A stretch of 64,000 bases of DNA from assembly GCF_036240795.1 (NCBI RefSeq), contig NZ_CP108454.1:3658001-3722000 (forward strand). The letters are read 5' to 3'. The notes beneath the pieces were generated by a model, which saw only the letters and a list, made by a program, of their open reading frames with translations, was not told where the DNA came from and did no database searches. Numbering within the stretch: the first letter of the stretch is position 1; every line of letters starts with the position of its first letter. A program made the position numbers and the translations under genes. Origin of the DNA: Streptomyces sp. NBC_01268. GTDB lineage: Bacteria; Actinomycetota; Actinomycetes; Streptomycetales; Streptomycetaceae. Below are positions 28,510 through 36,549 of the stretch, piece after piece.

Positions 28510-28982
28510 CGTTAATCGCTCCTCAGAGCGGTCAGTCAGTTAGGGGTCGATCCCCTCCCTGTCCTTCCGCAGCTTAGTCCCGCAAGCGGGGACCGCTCAT
28601 TCCAACTGCCGACATCCGTCCGGATCACCCCCTTACTTCTTGGGGGGACCTGCTGCCGAACAGCCGACAAATGCTCCAACTCGATGGTGCGAGACGATGT
28701 TCCCGCAGGCCAAGCAGTTACCCACACCTCCAGTACGCCGATGGCGAACGTGAGACGCGGAAGCCCACGAGTCACCCCTCCTCACATGGAATGTCTTACC
28801 CGTAAGGACTGACACTCCATGCGGCACACCCCGGTTCCCTCCGCTACGGGCGAACACCCTTGCGCTCTCGAATGCACCCGTACGCCCCCATCATGGACAC
28901 TCCGTGCACCGGATCAAGGACCTTCCGTCACCGGTGCGGTCGTGGCACGTAACCAAGGAGCACCCGGAGGCGTTCCCCCGGT
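28510..28982. other. 473-base divergent intergenic region upstream of clpC
   Basis: No credible gene is seen; the open frames here (e.g. minus 28536-28775) lack codon bias. The region must hold the clpC promoter and that of the gene at 28983. GCGAAC occurs at about 28744 and 28850, which could be half-sites for the ClgR activator that controls clp genes in Streptomyces, but no full palindrome is present. A CCCCC-TTACTTCTT-GGGGG hairpin is at about 28627-28646. A longer dyad is listed separately. Confidence 0.45.
28785..28821. promoter_or_regulatory. 37-bp imperfect dyad
   Basis: CATGGAATGTC at the left mirrors GACACTCCATG at the right with one mismatch. The inner part CTTACCCGTAAG is a second, shorter dyad. 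The nested symmetry suggests a repressor operator or a cruciform-type site about 160 bases before the gene at 28983. No regulator is assigned. Confidence 0.45.
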
Positions 28983-29591
28983 ATGGCCCTCACCGTCCCC
29001 TTCCCCCGCTCGCCGATCGACGGCGGTTCGGCGCGGTGGTACGCGCACGAGCTCGGCTGGGCGGCGGTGGCCGGACCTCCGGTGCAGCTGGTGACGGGGC
29101 TGCGTTTCGACGTCCTCGACATGCCCGCCGCGGCCGGTCGCGGAGTGCTGCGCCGCGTGGGCGCGGGCACCGGACCGGTGGCCCTCATGGGGCGGAGGAT
29201 GCGGCTGCTCGTGGCAGCGGGGAGCGCGGAGGAGCTGCCCGGACTGCTGGAGTGGCTGGAGTGGGGCGGGATCTCACTGGATCTCGCGGCCCTGGGCGCC
29301 GACGGCCGGATGGCCGCGCCCGTTCCCCCTGGGTGGAGCCGTTCCGGCGCGCCGGGTGCCCCGGTGTGGCTGAGGGCCCCGGAGCCCGGTCGCGAGGTGG
29401 AGTCCTCGCTGCCGGCCCTGCGGCCCTCGGCGGTGCGGGACGGAGCGGGCGCCCCCTGTCTGGCCCGGCTGGTGGCCGCGGCCGCCGCGGAGTGCCACCG
29501 GGTGCGGCTGCTGGGTGCCGTCCGGAACCACCCGCGGGGGGCGGGCCCGGCGACCCGGCAGCCGGCGCCTCAGCGGTTCGCGTCCTCGTAG
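28983..29591 (+). CDS. conserved Streptomyces protein resembling a bifunctional primase/polymerase N-terminal region
   Basis: 202 residues. It opens with SPIDGGSARWYAHELGWAAV, then LVTGLRFDVLDMPAAAG and LLVAAGSAEELPGLLEWLEW, a pattern seen in Streptomyces proteins annotated as prim-pol-like (bifunctional DNA primase/polymerase N-terminal). The catalytic Asp/His residues of true prim-pol are not obvious, so activity is doubtful. The C-terminal third is Ala/Arg/Pro-rich. The stop overlaps the end of lsr2 by 22 bases tail to tail. The ATG start at 28983 has GGAGG about 12 bases upstream. Confidence 0.75.
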   Translation: MALTVPFPRSPIDGGSARWYAHELGWAAVAGPPVQLVTGLRFDVLDMPAAAGRGVLRRVGAGTGPVALMGRRMRLLVAAGSAEELPGLLEWLEWGGISLDLAALGADGRMAAPVPPGWSRSGAPGAPVWLRAPEPGREVESSLPALRPSAVRDGAGAPCLARLVAAAAAECHRVRLLGAVRNHPRGAGPATRQPAPQRFASS

Positions 29592-29908
29592 GCCGCCTTG
29601 ATCTCGGCCGGCACGCGACCGCGGTCGTTCACGTTGTAACCGTTCTCCTTGGCCCACGCGCGGATCTTCGCGGTGTCCGGGCTGCCGCCGGAGGCGACCA
29701 CACGGCCCTTGCCCCGGCCGCCGGCGCTGCGGCCACCGGTACGACGACCGCTCTTGGTGTACGGCTCGAGCAGGTCGCGGAGCTTGTCCGCGTTGGCGGT
29801 GGTGAGGTCGATCTCGTAGGACTTGCCGTCCAGAGCGAACGTCACGGTCTCGTCCGCCTCGCCGCCGTCGAGGTCATCGACAAGAAGGACCTGAACCTTC
29901 TGTGCCAC
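29570..29908 (-). CDS. lsr2: Lsr2 nucleoid-associated xenogeneic silencer
   Basis: 112 residues. The N-terminal oligomerisation domain is VAQKVQVLLVDDLDGGEADETV and TFALDGKSYEIDLTTANADK. A basic Gly/Arg linker (SGRRTGGRSAGGRGKG) joins the C-terminal DNA-binding domain, with IRAWAKENGYNVNDRGRVPAEI containing the RGR AT-hook-like motif. Lsr2 bridges AT-rich DNA and silences acquired genes. The GTG at 29908 is chosen because AAAGGAA lies 5 bases upstream and it gives the family start; an in-frame ATG at 29923 adds 5 residues. A single lsr2 copy is in the window; Streptomyces often has a second elsewhere. Confidence 0.95.
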   Translation of the reverse strand: MAQKVQVLLVDDLDGGEADETVTFALDGKSYEIDLTTANADKLRDLLEPYTKSGRRTGGRSAGGRGKGRVVASGGSPDTAKIRAWAKENGYNVNDRGRVPAEIKAAYEDANR

Positions 29909-29923
29909 CGGATTTCCTTTCAT

Positions 29924-30038
29924 CGAAAATGCAGTACGCGGAAAGGAAACCGCTTTTCCCGGAAAAACACAAACCCCTGGGAGAGGTTCAGAACCCCGGC
30001 AACGCGGGAAACGTGCGCGATTCGGACATAGGCACCGC
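29924..30038 (-). promoter_or_regulatory. A-rich upstream region of lsr2 with a GGAAA/TTTCC dyad
   Basis: About 115 bases between lsr2 and the GNAT gene contain unusually many A runs for this genome (GAAAATGC, GGAAAGGAAACC, GGAAAAACACAAACC). They include a dyad GGAAA (29940-29944) with TTTTCC (29954-29959). Lsr2 prefers AT-rich DNA, so autoregulation here is plausible but inferred. Confidence 0.35.
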
Positions 30039-30554
30039 TCACAGGTGCAGAAGCATCCGGCTGTTGCCCAAGGTGTTCGGCTTCACTCGTTCGAGACCGA
30101 GGAACTCGGCGACGCCCTCGTCATAGGAACGCAGGAGCTCGCTGTAGACATCTCCGTCGACCGGAGTCTCGCCGATCTCGACGAAGCCGTGCTTCGCGAA
30201 GAAGTCGACTTCGAAGGTGAGGCAGAAAACCCTGCGGACACCGAGCCATCGGGCGGTGTGGAGCAACTTGTCCAGCACCTGATGTCCCACTCCGGCGCCC
30301 TTGAAGTCGGGATCGACGGCGAGAGTGCGGACTTCGGCGAGGTCTTCCCACATCACGTGCAGCGCTCCGCAGCCGACGACCGTGGCGTCGTCGTCGCGTT
30401 CGGCGACCCAGAACTCCTGGATGGACTCGTAAAGCGTCACCGTCGCTTTGTCGAGCAGGATGCCGCGGCGTACGAAGGGGTCGACGAGACGGCGCACGGC
30501 GGCGACATCGGAGGTGCGGGCCCGGCGTACGGTGACGGCATTGGCGGAAGACAT
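30039..30554 (-). CDS. argA: amino-acid N-acetyltransferase (N-acetylglutamate synthase type, GNAT)
   Basis: 171 residues of GNAT fold. The acetyl-CoA loop is VDPDFKGAGVGHQVLDKLL (V-x5-RG-x-G form), and VRTLAVDP and FCLTFEVDFFAKHGFVEIG follow. It matches the short stand-alone N-acetylglutamate synthase of Actinobacteria (Rv2747 type), lacking the kinase-like domain of E. coli ArgA. It would make N-acetylglutamate, the first step of arginine synthesis. The ATG at 30554 lies 9 bases after the BlaI-family gene stop, so the two are co-transcribed. The symbol is by likeness. Confidence 0.8.
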   Translation of the reverse strand: MSSANAVTVRRARTSDVAAVRRLVDPFVRRGILLDKATVTLYESIQEFWVAERDDDATVVGCGALHVMWEDLAEVRTLAVDPDFKGAGVGHQVLDKLLHTARWLGVRRVFCLTFEVDFFAKHGFVEIGETPVDGDVYSELLRSYDEGVAEFLGLERVKPNTLGNSRMLLHL

Positions 30555-30563
30555 GGGGGGACG

Positions 30564-30995
30564 TTATCGCCCCTGGTCCCCCGGTTCCGCGCCGCCCTGC
30601 TCGGTGGCCGTGTTCGCCGTGTTCGGCTCGGGACTGTCCCGCTGGACCATACGCACGGCGTCGTTCAGGGCCTCGCGCTGTTCGGACGACATCATGCCGA
30701 AGAAGGCGACCAGTGCGGCGGCGGGGTTGTCGCTCTGCGCCCAGGCTTCGTTCATCAGTGCGGCCGAGTAGGCGGCGCGGGTCGAGACCGCCGTATATCG
30801 ATAGGCGCGGCCTTCGACTTCCCTGCGGACCCAGCCCTTCTGATGGAGATTGTCCAATACGGTCATGACGGTCGTGTAGGCGATGGACCGTTCCTGCTGG
30901 AGATCCTCCAGGACTTCCCGGACGGTCACCGGGCGGTTCCATTGCCAGACGCGGGTCATGACGGCGTCTTCCAGCTCTCCCAATTGGCGGGGCAC
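30564..30995 (-). CDS. BlaI/MecI/CopY-family transcriptional repressor
   Basis: 143 residues. The winged helix is LGELEDAVMTRVWQWNRPVT, VREVLEDLQQERSIAYTTVM and TVLDNLHQKGWVRREVEGRAYRY, a clear BlaI-type DNA-binding domain. The C-terminal dimerisation part (ALVAFFGMMSSEQREALNDAV) is followed by a short disordered tail. BlaI proteins repress beta-lactamase or other stress genes and are cleaved by a BlaR-type protease, but none is encoded nearby. The GTG start at 30995 is used. It is co-transcribed with the GNAT gene. Confidence 0.9.
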   Translation of the reverse strand: MPRQLGELEDAVMTRVWQWNRPVTVREVLEDLQQERSIAYTTVMTVLDNLHQKGWVRREVEGRAYRYTAVSTRAAYSAALMNEAWAQSDNPAAALVAFFGMMSSEQREALNDAVRMVQRDSPEPNTANTATEQGGAEPGDQGR

Positions 30996-31076
30996 AGCGC
31001 CACCCTAGTGCGCGGCGCGCGAATAATCCCCCATTGCCGCACATTCATGAAGAAAACGCCCTGTAAGAGCGCAAAA

Positions 31077-31109
31077 AGGACGTACGGCCTGACGGCGGTC
31101 GTACGTCCT
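31077..31109 (-). terminator. hairpin terminator with T-tract
   Basis: The 10-bp perfect stem AGGACGTACG/CGTACGTCCT (31077-31086 with 31100-31109) encloses a 13-base loop. On the minus strand it is followed by a TTTT run (the AAAA at 31073-31076), a classic Rho-independent terminator for the small membrane protein gene just upstream. Confidence 0.85.
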
Positions 31110-31126
31110 CGGGTCGCGCGGGCCCG

Positions 31127-31303
31127 TTACGGGGCGGTGCCGCCCTGCTGCCGGGTGGAGTCGGCGCGGGCCAGGGCGGCGTCCACGATCGCGTCCTCCT
31201 TGGCCTTGTTCGGGCCGCCCTGGCTCTTCACGATCGTGACGACCAGGCCGATGAAGAAGACGGCCATCACGACGGGGGGCAGGAGCGCGGATACGTAGTC
31301 CAT
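31127..31303 (-). CDS. 58-residue single-pass membrane protein
   Basis: This gene is too short for many gene finders. From the ATG at 31303 it reads MDYVSALLPPVVMAVFFIGL followed by VVTIVKSQGGPNKAKEDAIV and a hydrophilic tail ending GGTAP. Residues about 7-26 form one transmembrane helix and the rest is a charged cytoplasmic tail with helix-forming AIVDAALARAD. It starts 14 bases after the stop of the upstream minus-strand gene and ends 18 bases before a strong terminator, so it is the last gene of that unit. The function is unknown. Confidence 0.8.
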   Translation of the reverse strand: MDYVSALLPPVVMAVFFIGLVVTIVKSQGGPNKAKEDAIVDAALARADSTRQQGGTAP

Positions 31304-31317
31304 GGCGTCCAGACTAG

Positions 31318-31953
31318 CTAGCCCGCGACGCGTTCCTCGGGCGGGGGCGGGGGGACCGGCCGTCGGCGTGGCGGGAAGACCTCGGAGGGCTTGGGCACCG
31401 GGCGCTCGCCGGGTGCCGGCGGCTTGGGCGCGGGCTTCCCCGGGGTCCCGGGGCCGGAGCCGCCGTCGCTCGCGGCGCGGCCGCCGGGCAGGGCGAGGAG
31501 CCGGGCGCGGGGAGCGGTGGCGACGGCGCGGGACGGGGACTGGGCCTGGGCGACGCGGGCCAGCCGGGTGCGGACGGATCGTTCCGCCAGCACCTGGCAG
31601 CGGGCCAGCAGCGCGCCCGCGGCCGGGTGGCGGCGCAGCGCCCGCAAGGCCGCGAGGTCGTCGGCGCCGGGGTCGTAGCCGGCCGCCAGGGCGTCCTGGA
31701 GGAGCTCCAGGTAGCCCGTCAGGGAGCCGGGGAGGGCCTGGCGGTAGCGGACCAGGTCGGCGAGGAGGAAGGCGCGCAGCCGACCCGCCTCGGCCACCGA
31801 CTCGTCCACGGATTCGGCCAGGCGCAGGCAGTCCTGGACGTCGTCGTCCTGAAGGGGGGCGGGGTTGAGGGCGATGGCGAGGGCGCGACGGAGGACACGC
31901 AGCTCGTCCGCGCTGAACGCCATGCCGCCGCAGGATCCGTAGGGCGTGGGCAT
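31318..31953 (-). CDS. conserved hypothetical protein with Pro-rich C-terminus
   Basis: 211 residues. The N-terminal half is helical (MAFSADELRVLRRALAIALN, ADLVRYRQALPGSLTGYLEL, DLAALRALRRHPAAGALLAR). The last 60 residues are a Pro/Gly/Lys-rich disordered tail (TPGKPAPKPPAPGERPVPKP). The start is ATG at 31953 or, equally likely, ATG at 31923 (MAFSADEL). I do not recognise the family. It probably forms a two-gene unit with the 58-residue membrane protein that follows it. Confidence 0.7.
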   Translation of the reverse strand: MPTPYGSCGGMAFSADELRVLRRALAIALNPAPLQDDDVQDCLRLAESVDESVAEAGRLRAFLLADLVRYRQALPGSLTGYLELLQDALAAGYDPGADDLAALRALRRHPAAGALLARCQVLAERSVRTRLARVAQAQSPSRAVATAPRARLLALPGGRAASDGGSGPGTPGKPAPKPPAPGERPVPKPSEVFPPRRRPVPPPPPEERVAG

Positions 31954-31995
31954 GGACCGACGATACGCGCTAATCGGACAAATCTTCCGCTTCTC

Positions 31996-32030
31996 GATCT
32001 TCCCGGCGGGTCGGTCCCGCCGGGAGGATC
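31996..32030 (-). terminator. terminator of the panC-nadBC-coaX operon
   Basis: A 15-bp stem (31996-32010 with 32016-32030) closes a 5-base loop and contains one G-T wobble pair. It overlaps the coaX stop codon, ending the minus-strand cofactor operon. Confidence 0.8.
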
Positions 32031-32835
32031 AGAGCCGCGAGACGTTGCGCTCGTACACCAGCCGCAGACCGATCAGGGTCAGCCACGGCTCGTGGGCGGC
32101 GATCTCCTTGGAGTCGGCGAGCACCATCGGCGCCAGACCCCCGGTGGCGATCACGTTGACCTGCGAGGGGTCTCCGTTCGGGCCGGCCAGCTCGCGCCGC
32201 ATCCGCCCGACGACGCCGTCGACCTGGCCCGCGTACCCGAAGACGATGCCCGACTGCATGGCCTCGACGGTGTTCTTGCCGATCACGCTGCGCGGCCGGG
32301 CCAGCTCGATCTTGCGGAGCATGGCGCCCTTGACGCCCAGCGCCTCCACCGAGATCTCTATGCCCGGGGCGATGGCGCCGCCCGCGTACTCGCCGCGCGC
32401 GGTGACCGCGTCGTACGTCGTCGCCGTGCCGAAGTCGACGACGATCGCCGGGCCGCCGTACAGCTCGACGGCCGCGACCGCGTTGATGACCCGGTCGGCG
32501 CCGACCTCCTTGGGGTTGTCCGTGAGGACCGGGACGCCCGTCTTGACGCCCGGCTCCACCAGGACCGCGGGGACGTCCCCGTAGTAGCGGCGCGTCACCT
32601 CGCGCAGCTCGTGCAGCACCGAGGGGACCGTCGCGCAGATCGCGATCCCCCCGATGCCGTCGCTCAGCTCGACGCCGAGCAGCGGATGCATGCCCATCAG
32701 GCCCTGCAGCAGGACCGCCCACTCGTCGGCGGTGCGGCGCGGGTCCGTGGAGATGCGCCAGTGCTCCACGATCTCGTCGCCGTCGAAGAGGCCGAGGACC
32801 GTCTGGGTGTTGCCGACGTCGATCGTGAGCAGCAT
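32029..32835 (-). CDS. coaX: type III pantothenate kinase
   Basis: CoaX (268 residues) phosphorylates pantothenate in the first committed step of coenzyme A synthesis and needs a monovalent cation. ASKHA motifs are visible: MLLTIDVGNTQTVLGLF (phosphate-1), GADRVINAVAA, VVDFGTATTYDAV (phosphate-2) and VIATGGLAPM. The length is typical. The ATG at 32835 overlaps the nadC stop in TGATG, so it is translationally coupled as the last gene of the operon. Type III kinases are not feedback-inhibited by CoA. Confidence 0.96.
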   Translation of the reverse strand: MLLTIDVGNTQTVLGLFDGDEIVEHWRISTDPRRTADEWAVLLQGLMGMHPLLGVELSDGIGGIAICATVPSVLHELREVTRRYYGDVPAVLVEPGVKTGVPVLTDNPKEVGADRVINAVAAVELYGGPAIVVDFGTATTYDAVTARGEYAGGAIAPGIEISVEALGVKGAMLRKIELARPRSVIGKNTVEAMQSGIVFGYAGQVDGVVGRMRRELAGPNGDPSQVNVIATGGLAPMVLADSKEIAAHEPWLTLIGLRLVYERNVSRL

Positions 32836-33848
32836 CAGACGGCCGCCTCACGCAGGTCGAGCCCGATGTCGAGGATCGGGGACGAGTGGGTGAGGCCGCC
32901 CACCGCCAGGTAGTCCACACCGGTGGCCGCGTACGCCGCCGCGTTCTCCAGGGTCAGCCGGCCCGAGGACTCCAGGACCGCCCGCCCGGCGACCAGCGCG
33001 ACGGCCTCCTCGGTCTCGCCCGGGGTGAAGTTGTCCAGCAGGATCAGGTCGGCGCCCGCGTCCAGGACCTCGCGGACCTGGTGCATCGTGTCGACCTCGA
33101 CCTCGATCGGGACCTCCGGGAACAGCTCGCGCACGGCCTTGAAGGCCTGTGCGACGCCACCGGCGGCCACCACGTGGTTGTCCTTCACCAGGGCCGCGTC
33201 CGACAGCGACATGCGGTGGTTGACGCCGCCGCCGCAGCGCACCGCGTACTTCTCCAGGGCGCGCAGGCCCGGGGTCGTCTTGCGGGTGTCGCGGACCTTG
33301 GCCCGGGTGCCCTCCAGGGCGTCCGCCCAGGCGCGGGTGGCGGTGGCGATGCCGGACAGGCGGCACAGGATGTTCAGCGCGCTGCGCTCGCCGGTGAGCA
33401 GGTCACGAGTGTGGGCGGTGACGCTCAGCAGCTTGTCGCCGGCCTCGACCCACTCGCCGTCCTCGACGTGCCGCTCGACCTCGAACTCGTCGGTGCACAC
33501 GATGGACAGCACCGCCTCGGCCACCCGCAGACCGGCCACGACGCCGGCCTCGCGGGCGGTGAAGTCGGCGGTCGCGACGGCCTCCTCGGGGACGGTCGCC
33601 ACGGTCGTCACGTCCACGCCGCCGTCGAGGTCCTCGGCGATGGCCAGGTGCGCGATGTCCTCGACCTGGACCGGGTCGAGCCCCGCGTCGGCGAGCAGCT
33701 GGGCGAGCGCCGGGTCGAGCCCGCACTCGAACTCCTCCGCACCGCCGCAGCCGCAGCCGTCGCCGCAGCCACCGCTCTCGGCGGGCGCGTTGATCTGGAT
33801 GAGGGGGACGTCCACGGGCTGCGGACGTGCTTCTTCGGGCGTGCTCAC
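32835..33848 (-). CDS. nadC: nicotinate-nucleotide diphosphorylase (quinolinate phosphoribosyltransferase)
   Basis: NadC (337 residues) converts quinolinate and PRPP to nicotinate mononucleotide. Core motifs are RSALNILCRLSGIAT, RDTRKTTPGLRALEKYAV, GGGVNHRMSLSDAALVKDNH, VEVDTMHQVREVL and LILLDNF. Compared with the usual length of about 285, it has a 50-residue N-terminal extension with Cys28, Cys32, Cys34 and Cys42 (SGGCGDGCGCGGAEEFECG). The GTG at 33848 overlaps the nadB TGA by 4 bases. nadA is not in the window. Confidence 0.95.
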   Translation of the reverse strand: MSTPEEARPQPVDVPLIQINAPAESGGCGDGCGCGGAEEFECGLDPALAQLLADAGLDPVQVEDIAHLAIAEDLDGGVDVTTVATVPEEAVATADFTAREAGVVAGLRVAEAVLSIVCTDEFEVERHVEDGEWVEAGDKLLSVTAHTRDLLTGERSALNILCRLSGIATATRAWADALEGTRAKVRDTRKTTPGLRALEKYAVRCGGGVNHRMSLSDAALVKDNHVVAAGGVAQAFKAVRELFPEVPIEVEVDTMHQVREVLDAGADLILLDNFTPGETEEAVALVAGRAVLESSGRLTLENAAAYAATGVDYLAVGGLTHSSPILDIGLDLREAAV

Positions 33849-35545
33849 GACTGCGGCTCCCTGGGTGCGTCGGGGGTTACGGGCGGAAAGTCTGCTGTGG
33901 CGGTGCGGCGGACCACCAGTCGGCGGTCGGACGTCAGGCGTACCACCAGGTGCCGGCGCCAGTGCGCGTCGTCCCGGTCGGGCCGGTCCTCGCGCCAGTG
34001 GCAGCCGCGGGTCTCCTCGCGCTCCTGCGCGGCGGCCACCAGGACCCGGGCGACGCACAGCAGGTTGGTGGTCTCCCAGGACTCGACGCCGGGCTCGGCC
34101 GCCTTGCGGTCGCCCTCGGCGTCCAGCCGCAGCGCTTCGAGGGCGTCGGCGGCGTCGGAGAGGCTCGCGGCGGACCGCAGCACGCCCGCGCCCTCGCTCA
34201 TGGTCCGCTGGATGTCCCGACGGACCTCGGGGCCGAGCAGGGTCAGCACCGTGGGGCTCCCGGCCGGCGCGTCGACGACCGGCGGACCCTCGCGGTGCGG
34301 GCCGTGCGCGATGATCTCGTCGGCGATCCGCTCGGCGAAGACCAGGCCCTCCAGGAGCGAGTTCGAGGCGAGCCGGTTGGCGCCGTGCACGCCCGTGCAG
34401 GCGACCTCGCCGCAGGCGTACAGGCCCGGCACCGTCGTCCGGCCGTGCAGGTCGGTGCGGACGCCGCCGGAGGCGTAGTGGGCGGCCGGTGCGACCGGGA
34501 TCGGCTCGGTGACCGGGTCGATCCCGTGCGCCCGGCAGGCGGCCAGGATCGTCGGGAAGCGCTGCTCCCACATCTCGGCGCCGAAGTGGCGGGCGTCGAG
34601 GTACATGTGCGCGGCGCCCTGCTCCTGCATCCGGCGCATGATCGCCTTGGCGACGATGTCCCGGGGCGCGAGCTCGGCCAGTTCGTGCTGCCCCAGCATG
34701 AAGCGCGCCCCGTCGGCGTCGACGAGATGGGCGCCCTCACCGCGCACCGCCTCGGAGACCAGCGGCTGCTGGCCCTCCGAGCCGACGCCGAGGAACAGCA
34801 CCGTCGGGTGGAACTGCACGAACTCCAGGTCGGAGATCTCCGCGCCCGCGCGCAGCGCCAGCGCGACGCCGTCGCCGGTGGAGACCGCCGGGTTGGTGGT
34901 GGCCGAGAAGACCTGGCCCATGCCGCCGGTGGCGAGCACCACGGAGGGGGCGCGGACGGCGCCCACGCCGTCGTGCTGCCCCTCGCCCATCACGTGCAGG
35001 GTCACGCCCGCCGTCCGGCCCTCGGCGTCCTTCAGGAGGTCCAGGACGAGCGCGTGCTCGATGGTCCGCACACCCCGGTCGCGTATCGCCTCGACCAGGG
35101 CGCGGGAGATCTCGGCGCCGGTCGCGTCGCCGCCGGCGTGCGCGATCCGGCGGCGGTGGTGGCCGCCCTCGCGGGTCAGCGCGATCTCGCCGCCGTCCGT
35201 GCGGTCGAAGTCGGCGCCGGTCGCGATCAGCCGGCGCACCGCGCCGGGGCCCTCGGTGACCAGGGCCCGCACGGCCTGCTCGTCGCAGAGCCCGGCGCCC
35301 GCCACGAGGGTGTCGTCCAGGTGCTGCTCGGGGGTGTCGCCGTCGCCGAGCGCGGCGGCGATGCCGCCCTGGGCCCAACGGGTCGAGCCGTCGTCGAGCA
35401 GGGCCTTGGTGACGACGACCGTGCGCAGCCCGGCGGCCGTGCAGCGCAGGGCCGCGGTCAGGCCCGCGACACCGGAGCCGACCACGACGACGTCGGCGTC
35501 GATGGACCAGCCGGGGGCGGGCGCCTGCAGCCGTATTCCGGTCAC
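33845..35545 (-). CDS. nadB: L-aspartate oxidase
   Basis: NadB (566 residues) oxidises L-aspartate to iminoaspartate for quinolinate synthesis. The FAD-binding [14 protein letters not shown] is near residue 20. [38 protein letters not shown] and [16 protein letters not shown] are the succinate dehydrogenase-like flavoprotein signatures, and the helical C-terminal domain contains CHWREDRP. The GTG at 35545 overlaps the panC stop by 4 bases (GTGA). A much longer reading of this frame into panC is a shadow. Confidence 0.96.
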   Translation of the reverse strand: MTGIRLQAPAPGWSIDADVVVVGSGVAGLTAALRCTAAGLRTVVVTKALLDDGSTRWAQGGIAAALGDGDTPEQHLDDTLVAGAGLCDEQAVRALVTEGPGAVRRLIATGADFDRTDGGEIALTREGGHHRRRIAHAGGDATGAEISRALVEAIRDRGVRTIEHALVLDLLKDAEGRTAGVTLHVMGEGQHDGVGAVRAPSVVLATGGMGQVFSATTNPAVSTGDGVALALRAGAEISDLEFVQFHPTVLFLGVGSEGQQPLVSEAVRGEGAHLVDADGARFMLGQHELAELAPRDIVAKAIMRRMQEQGAAHMYLDARHFGAEMWEQRFPTILAACRAHGIDPVTEPIPVAPAAHYASGGVRTDLHGRTTVPGLYACGEVACTGVHGANRLASNSLLEGLVFAERIADEIIAHGPHREGPPVVDAPAGSPTVLTLLGPEVRRDIQRTMSEGAGVLRSAASLSDAADALEALRLDAEGDRKAAEPGVESWETTNLLCVARVLVAAAQEREETRGCHWREDRPDRDDAHWRRHLVVRLTSDRRLVVRRTATADFPPVTPDAPREPQS

Positions 35546-36549
35546 TTCACCGCTCCGAAGGTCAGGGGGATGTTGTCGATGAGCCGCGTGCTCCCCACGC
35601 GCGCGGCGACGGCGAGGATCGCCTCCCCGTCGTGGCCGTCCTCGACCTCGGTGAAGTCGGCCGGGTCGACCAGGGCGAGATAGTCCAGGGTGAGCGGCGG
35701 CTCGGCCCGCGCCGCGTCGTCCAGGAAGCCCCGGGCGGCGCACCGCACGGCCTCCGCGCCCCCGCCCTCGGCCGCCTGGGCGACCGCGTGGGCGTCGGCG
35801 GCGGCCCGGGCCTCGCCGATCCGGGACAGCGCCTGCGCGCGGGCGTCGCCCCGGCCCTGCGCCCCCGGCAGCGCCTGCGCGCGGGCGCGCAGCGCCTCCT
35901 GGGCGGCCAGCCGGTCGCGGGCGGCGAACAGCGCGCGGGACAGCGCCAGGGCGGTGTGCCGCTCCTCGGCCGACAGGTAGCGGTTGCGGCTGGACAGGGC
36001 GAGGCCGTCGGCCTCGCGGACGGTCGGCACGCCGACGATCTCGACCGGGAAGTTCAGGTCGCGGACCATGCGGCGGATCAGGGCCAGCTGCTGGGCGTCC
36101 TTCTGGCCGAAGAAGGCCAGGTCGGGGCCGGTGAGGTGGAGCAGCTTGGCGACGACGGTGAGCATGCCGTCGAAGTGGCCGGGCCGGGAGGCGCCTTCGA
36201 GGCGCTCGCCCATGGGCCCCGCGGTGATCCGGACCTGCGGCTCCCCGCCCGGGTAGACCTCGTCGACCGCCGGGGCGAACACCGCGTCGGCGCCGGCCGC
36301 CTCGGCGAGCGCCAGGTCCGCGTCGAGGGTGCGCGGATAGCGCTCCAGGTCCTCGCCCGCGCCGAACTGCAGCGGGTTGACGAAGACGGTGACGACGACG
36401 GTGCCGTCGGCCCCGACCCGTTCCCGGGCGGCCCGCACCAGGCTCGCGTGGCCCTCGTGGAGGGCGCCCATGGTCATGACGACGGCGCGCTGCCCGGCGC
36501 CCTTCAGCGCCCGCAGCTCCTCTCCCGTACGCACCAGGGTGAAGGTCAT
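35542..36549 (-). CDS. panC: pantothenate synthetase
   Basis: PanC (335 residues) joins pantoate and beta-alanine using ATP. The nucleotide motif [16 protein letters not shown] is near residue 28. [38 protein letters not shown] and [14 protein letters not shown] (pantoate site) follow. It is about 50 residues longer than usual because of an insertion near residues 205-255 containing two ARAQAL copies (see repeat). The ATG at 36549 overlaps the stop of the upstream DUF2520 gene. It supplies the substrate for coaX in the same operon. Confidence 0.95.
   Translation of the reverse strand: MTFTLVRTGEELRALKGAGQRAVVMTMGALHEGHASLVRAARERVGADGTVVVTVFVNPLQFGAGEDLERYPRTLDADLALAEAAGADAVFAPAVDEVYPGGEPQVRITAGPMGERLEGASRPGHFDGMLTVVAKLLHLTGPDLAFFGQKDAQQLALIRRMVRDLNFPVEIVGVPTVREADGLALSSRNRYLSAEERHTALALSRALFAARDRLAAQEALRARAQALPGAQGRGDARAQALSRIGEARAAADAHAVAQAAEGGGAEAVRCAARGFLDDAARAEPPLTLDYLALVDPADFTEVEDGHDGEAILAVAARVGSTRLIDNIPLTFGAVK
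35827..35887. repeat. 19-bp direct repeat, 42-bp period, inside panC
   Basis: CAGCGCCTGCGCGCGGGCG occurs at 35827-35845 and at 35869-35887. The 42-bp spacing is exactly 14 codons and keeps the frame, giving two ARAQAL segments in PanC. This looks like a slippage duplication. Confidence 0.85.

Noticed and set aside
28536..28775. A 79-codon frame in the clpC upstream region
   Set aside because: It has no ribosome site, no GC3 bias and no homology that I can recognise.
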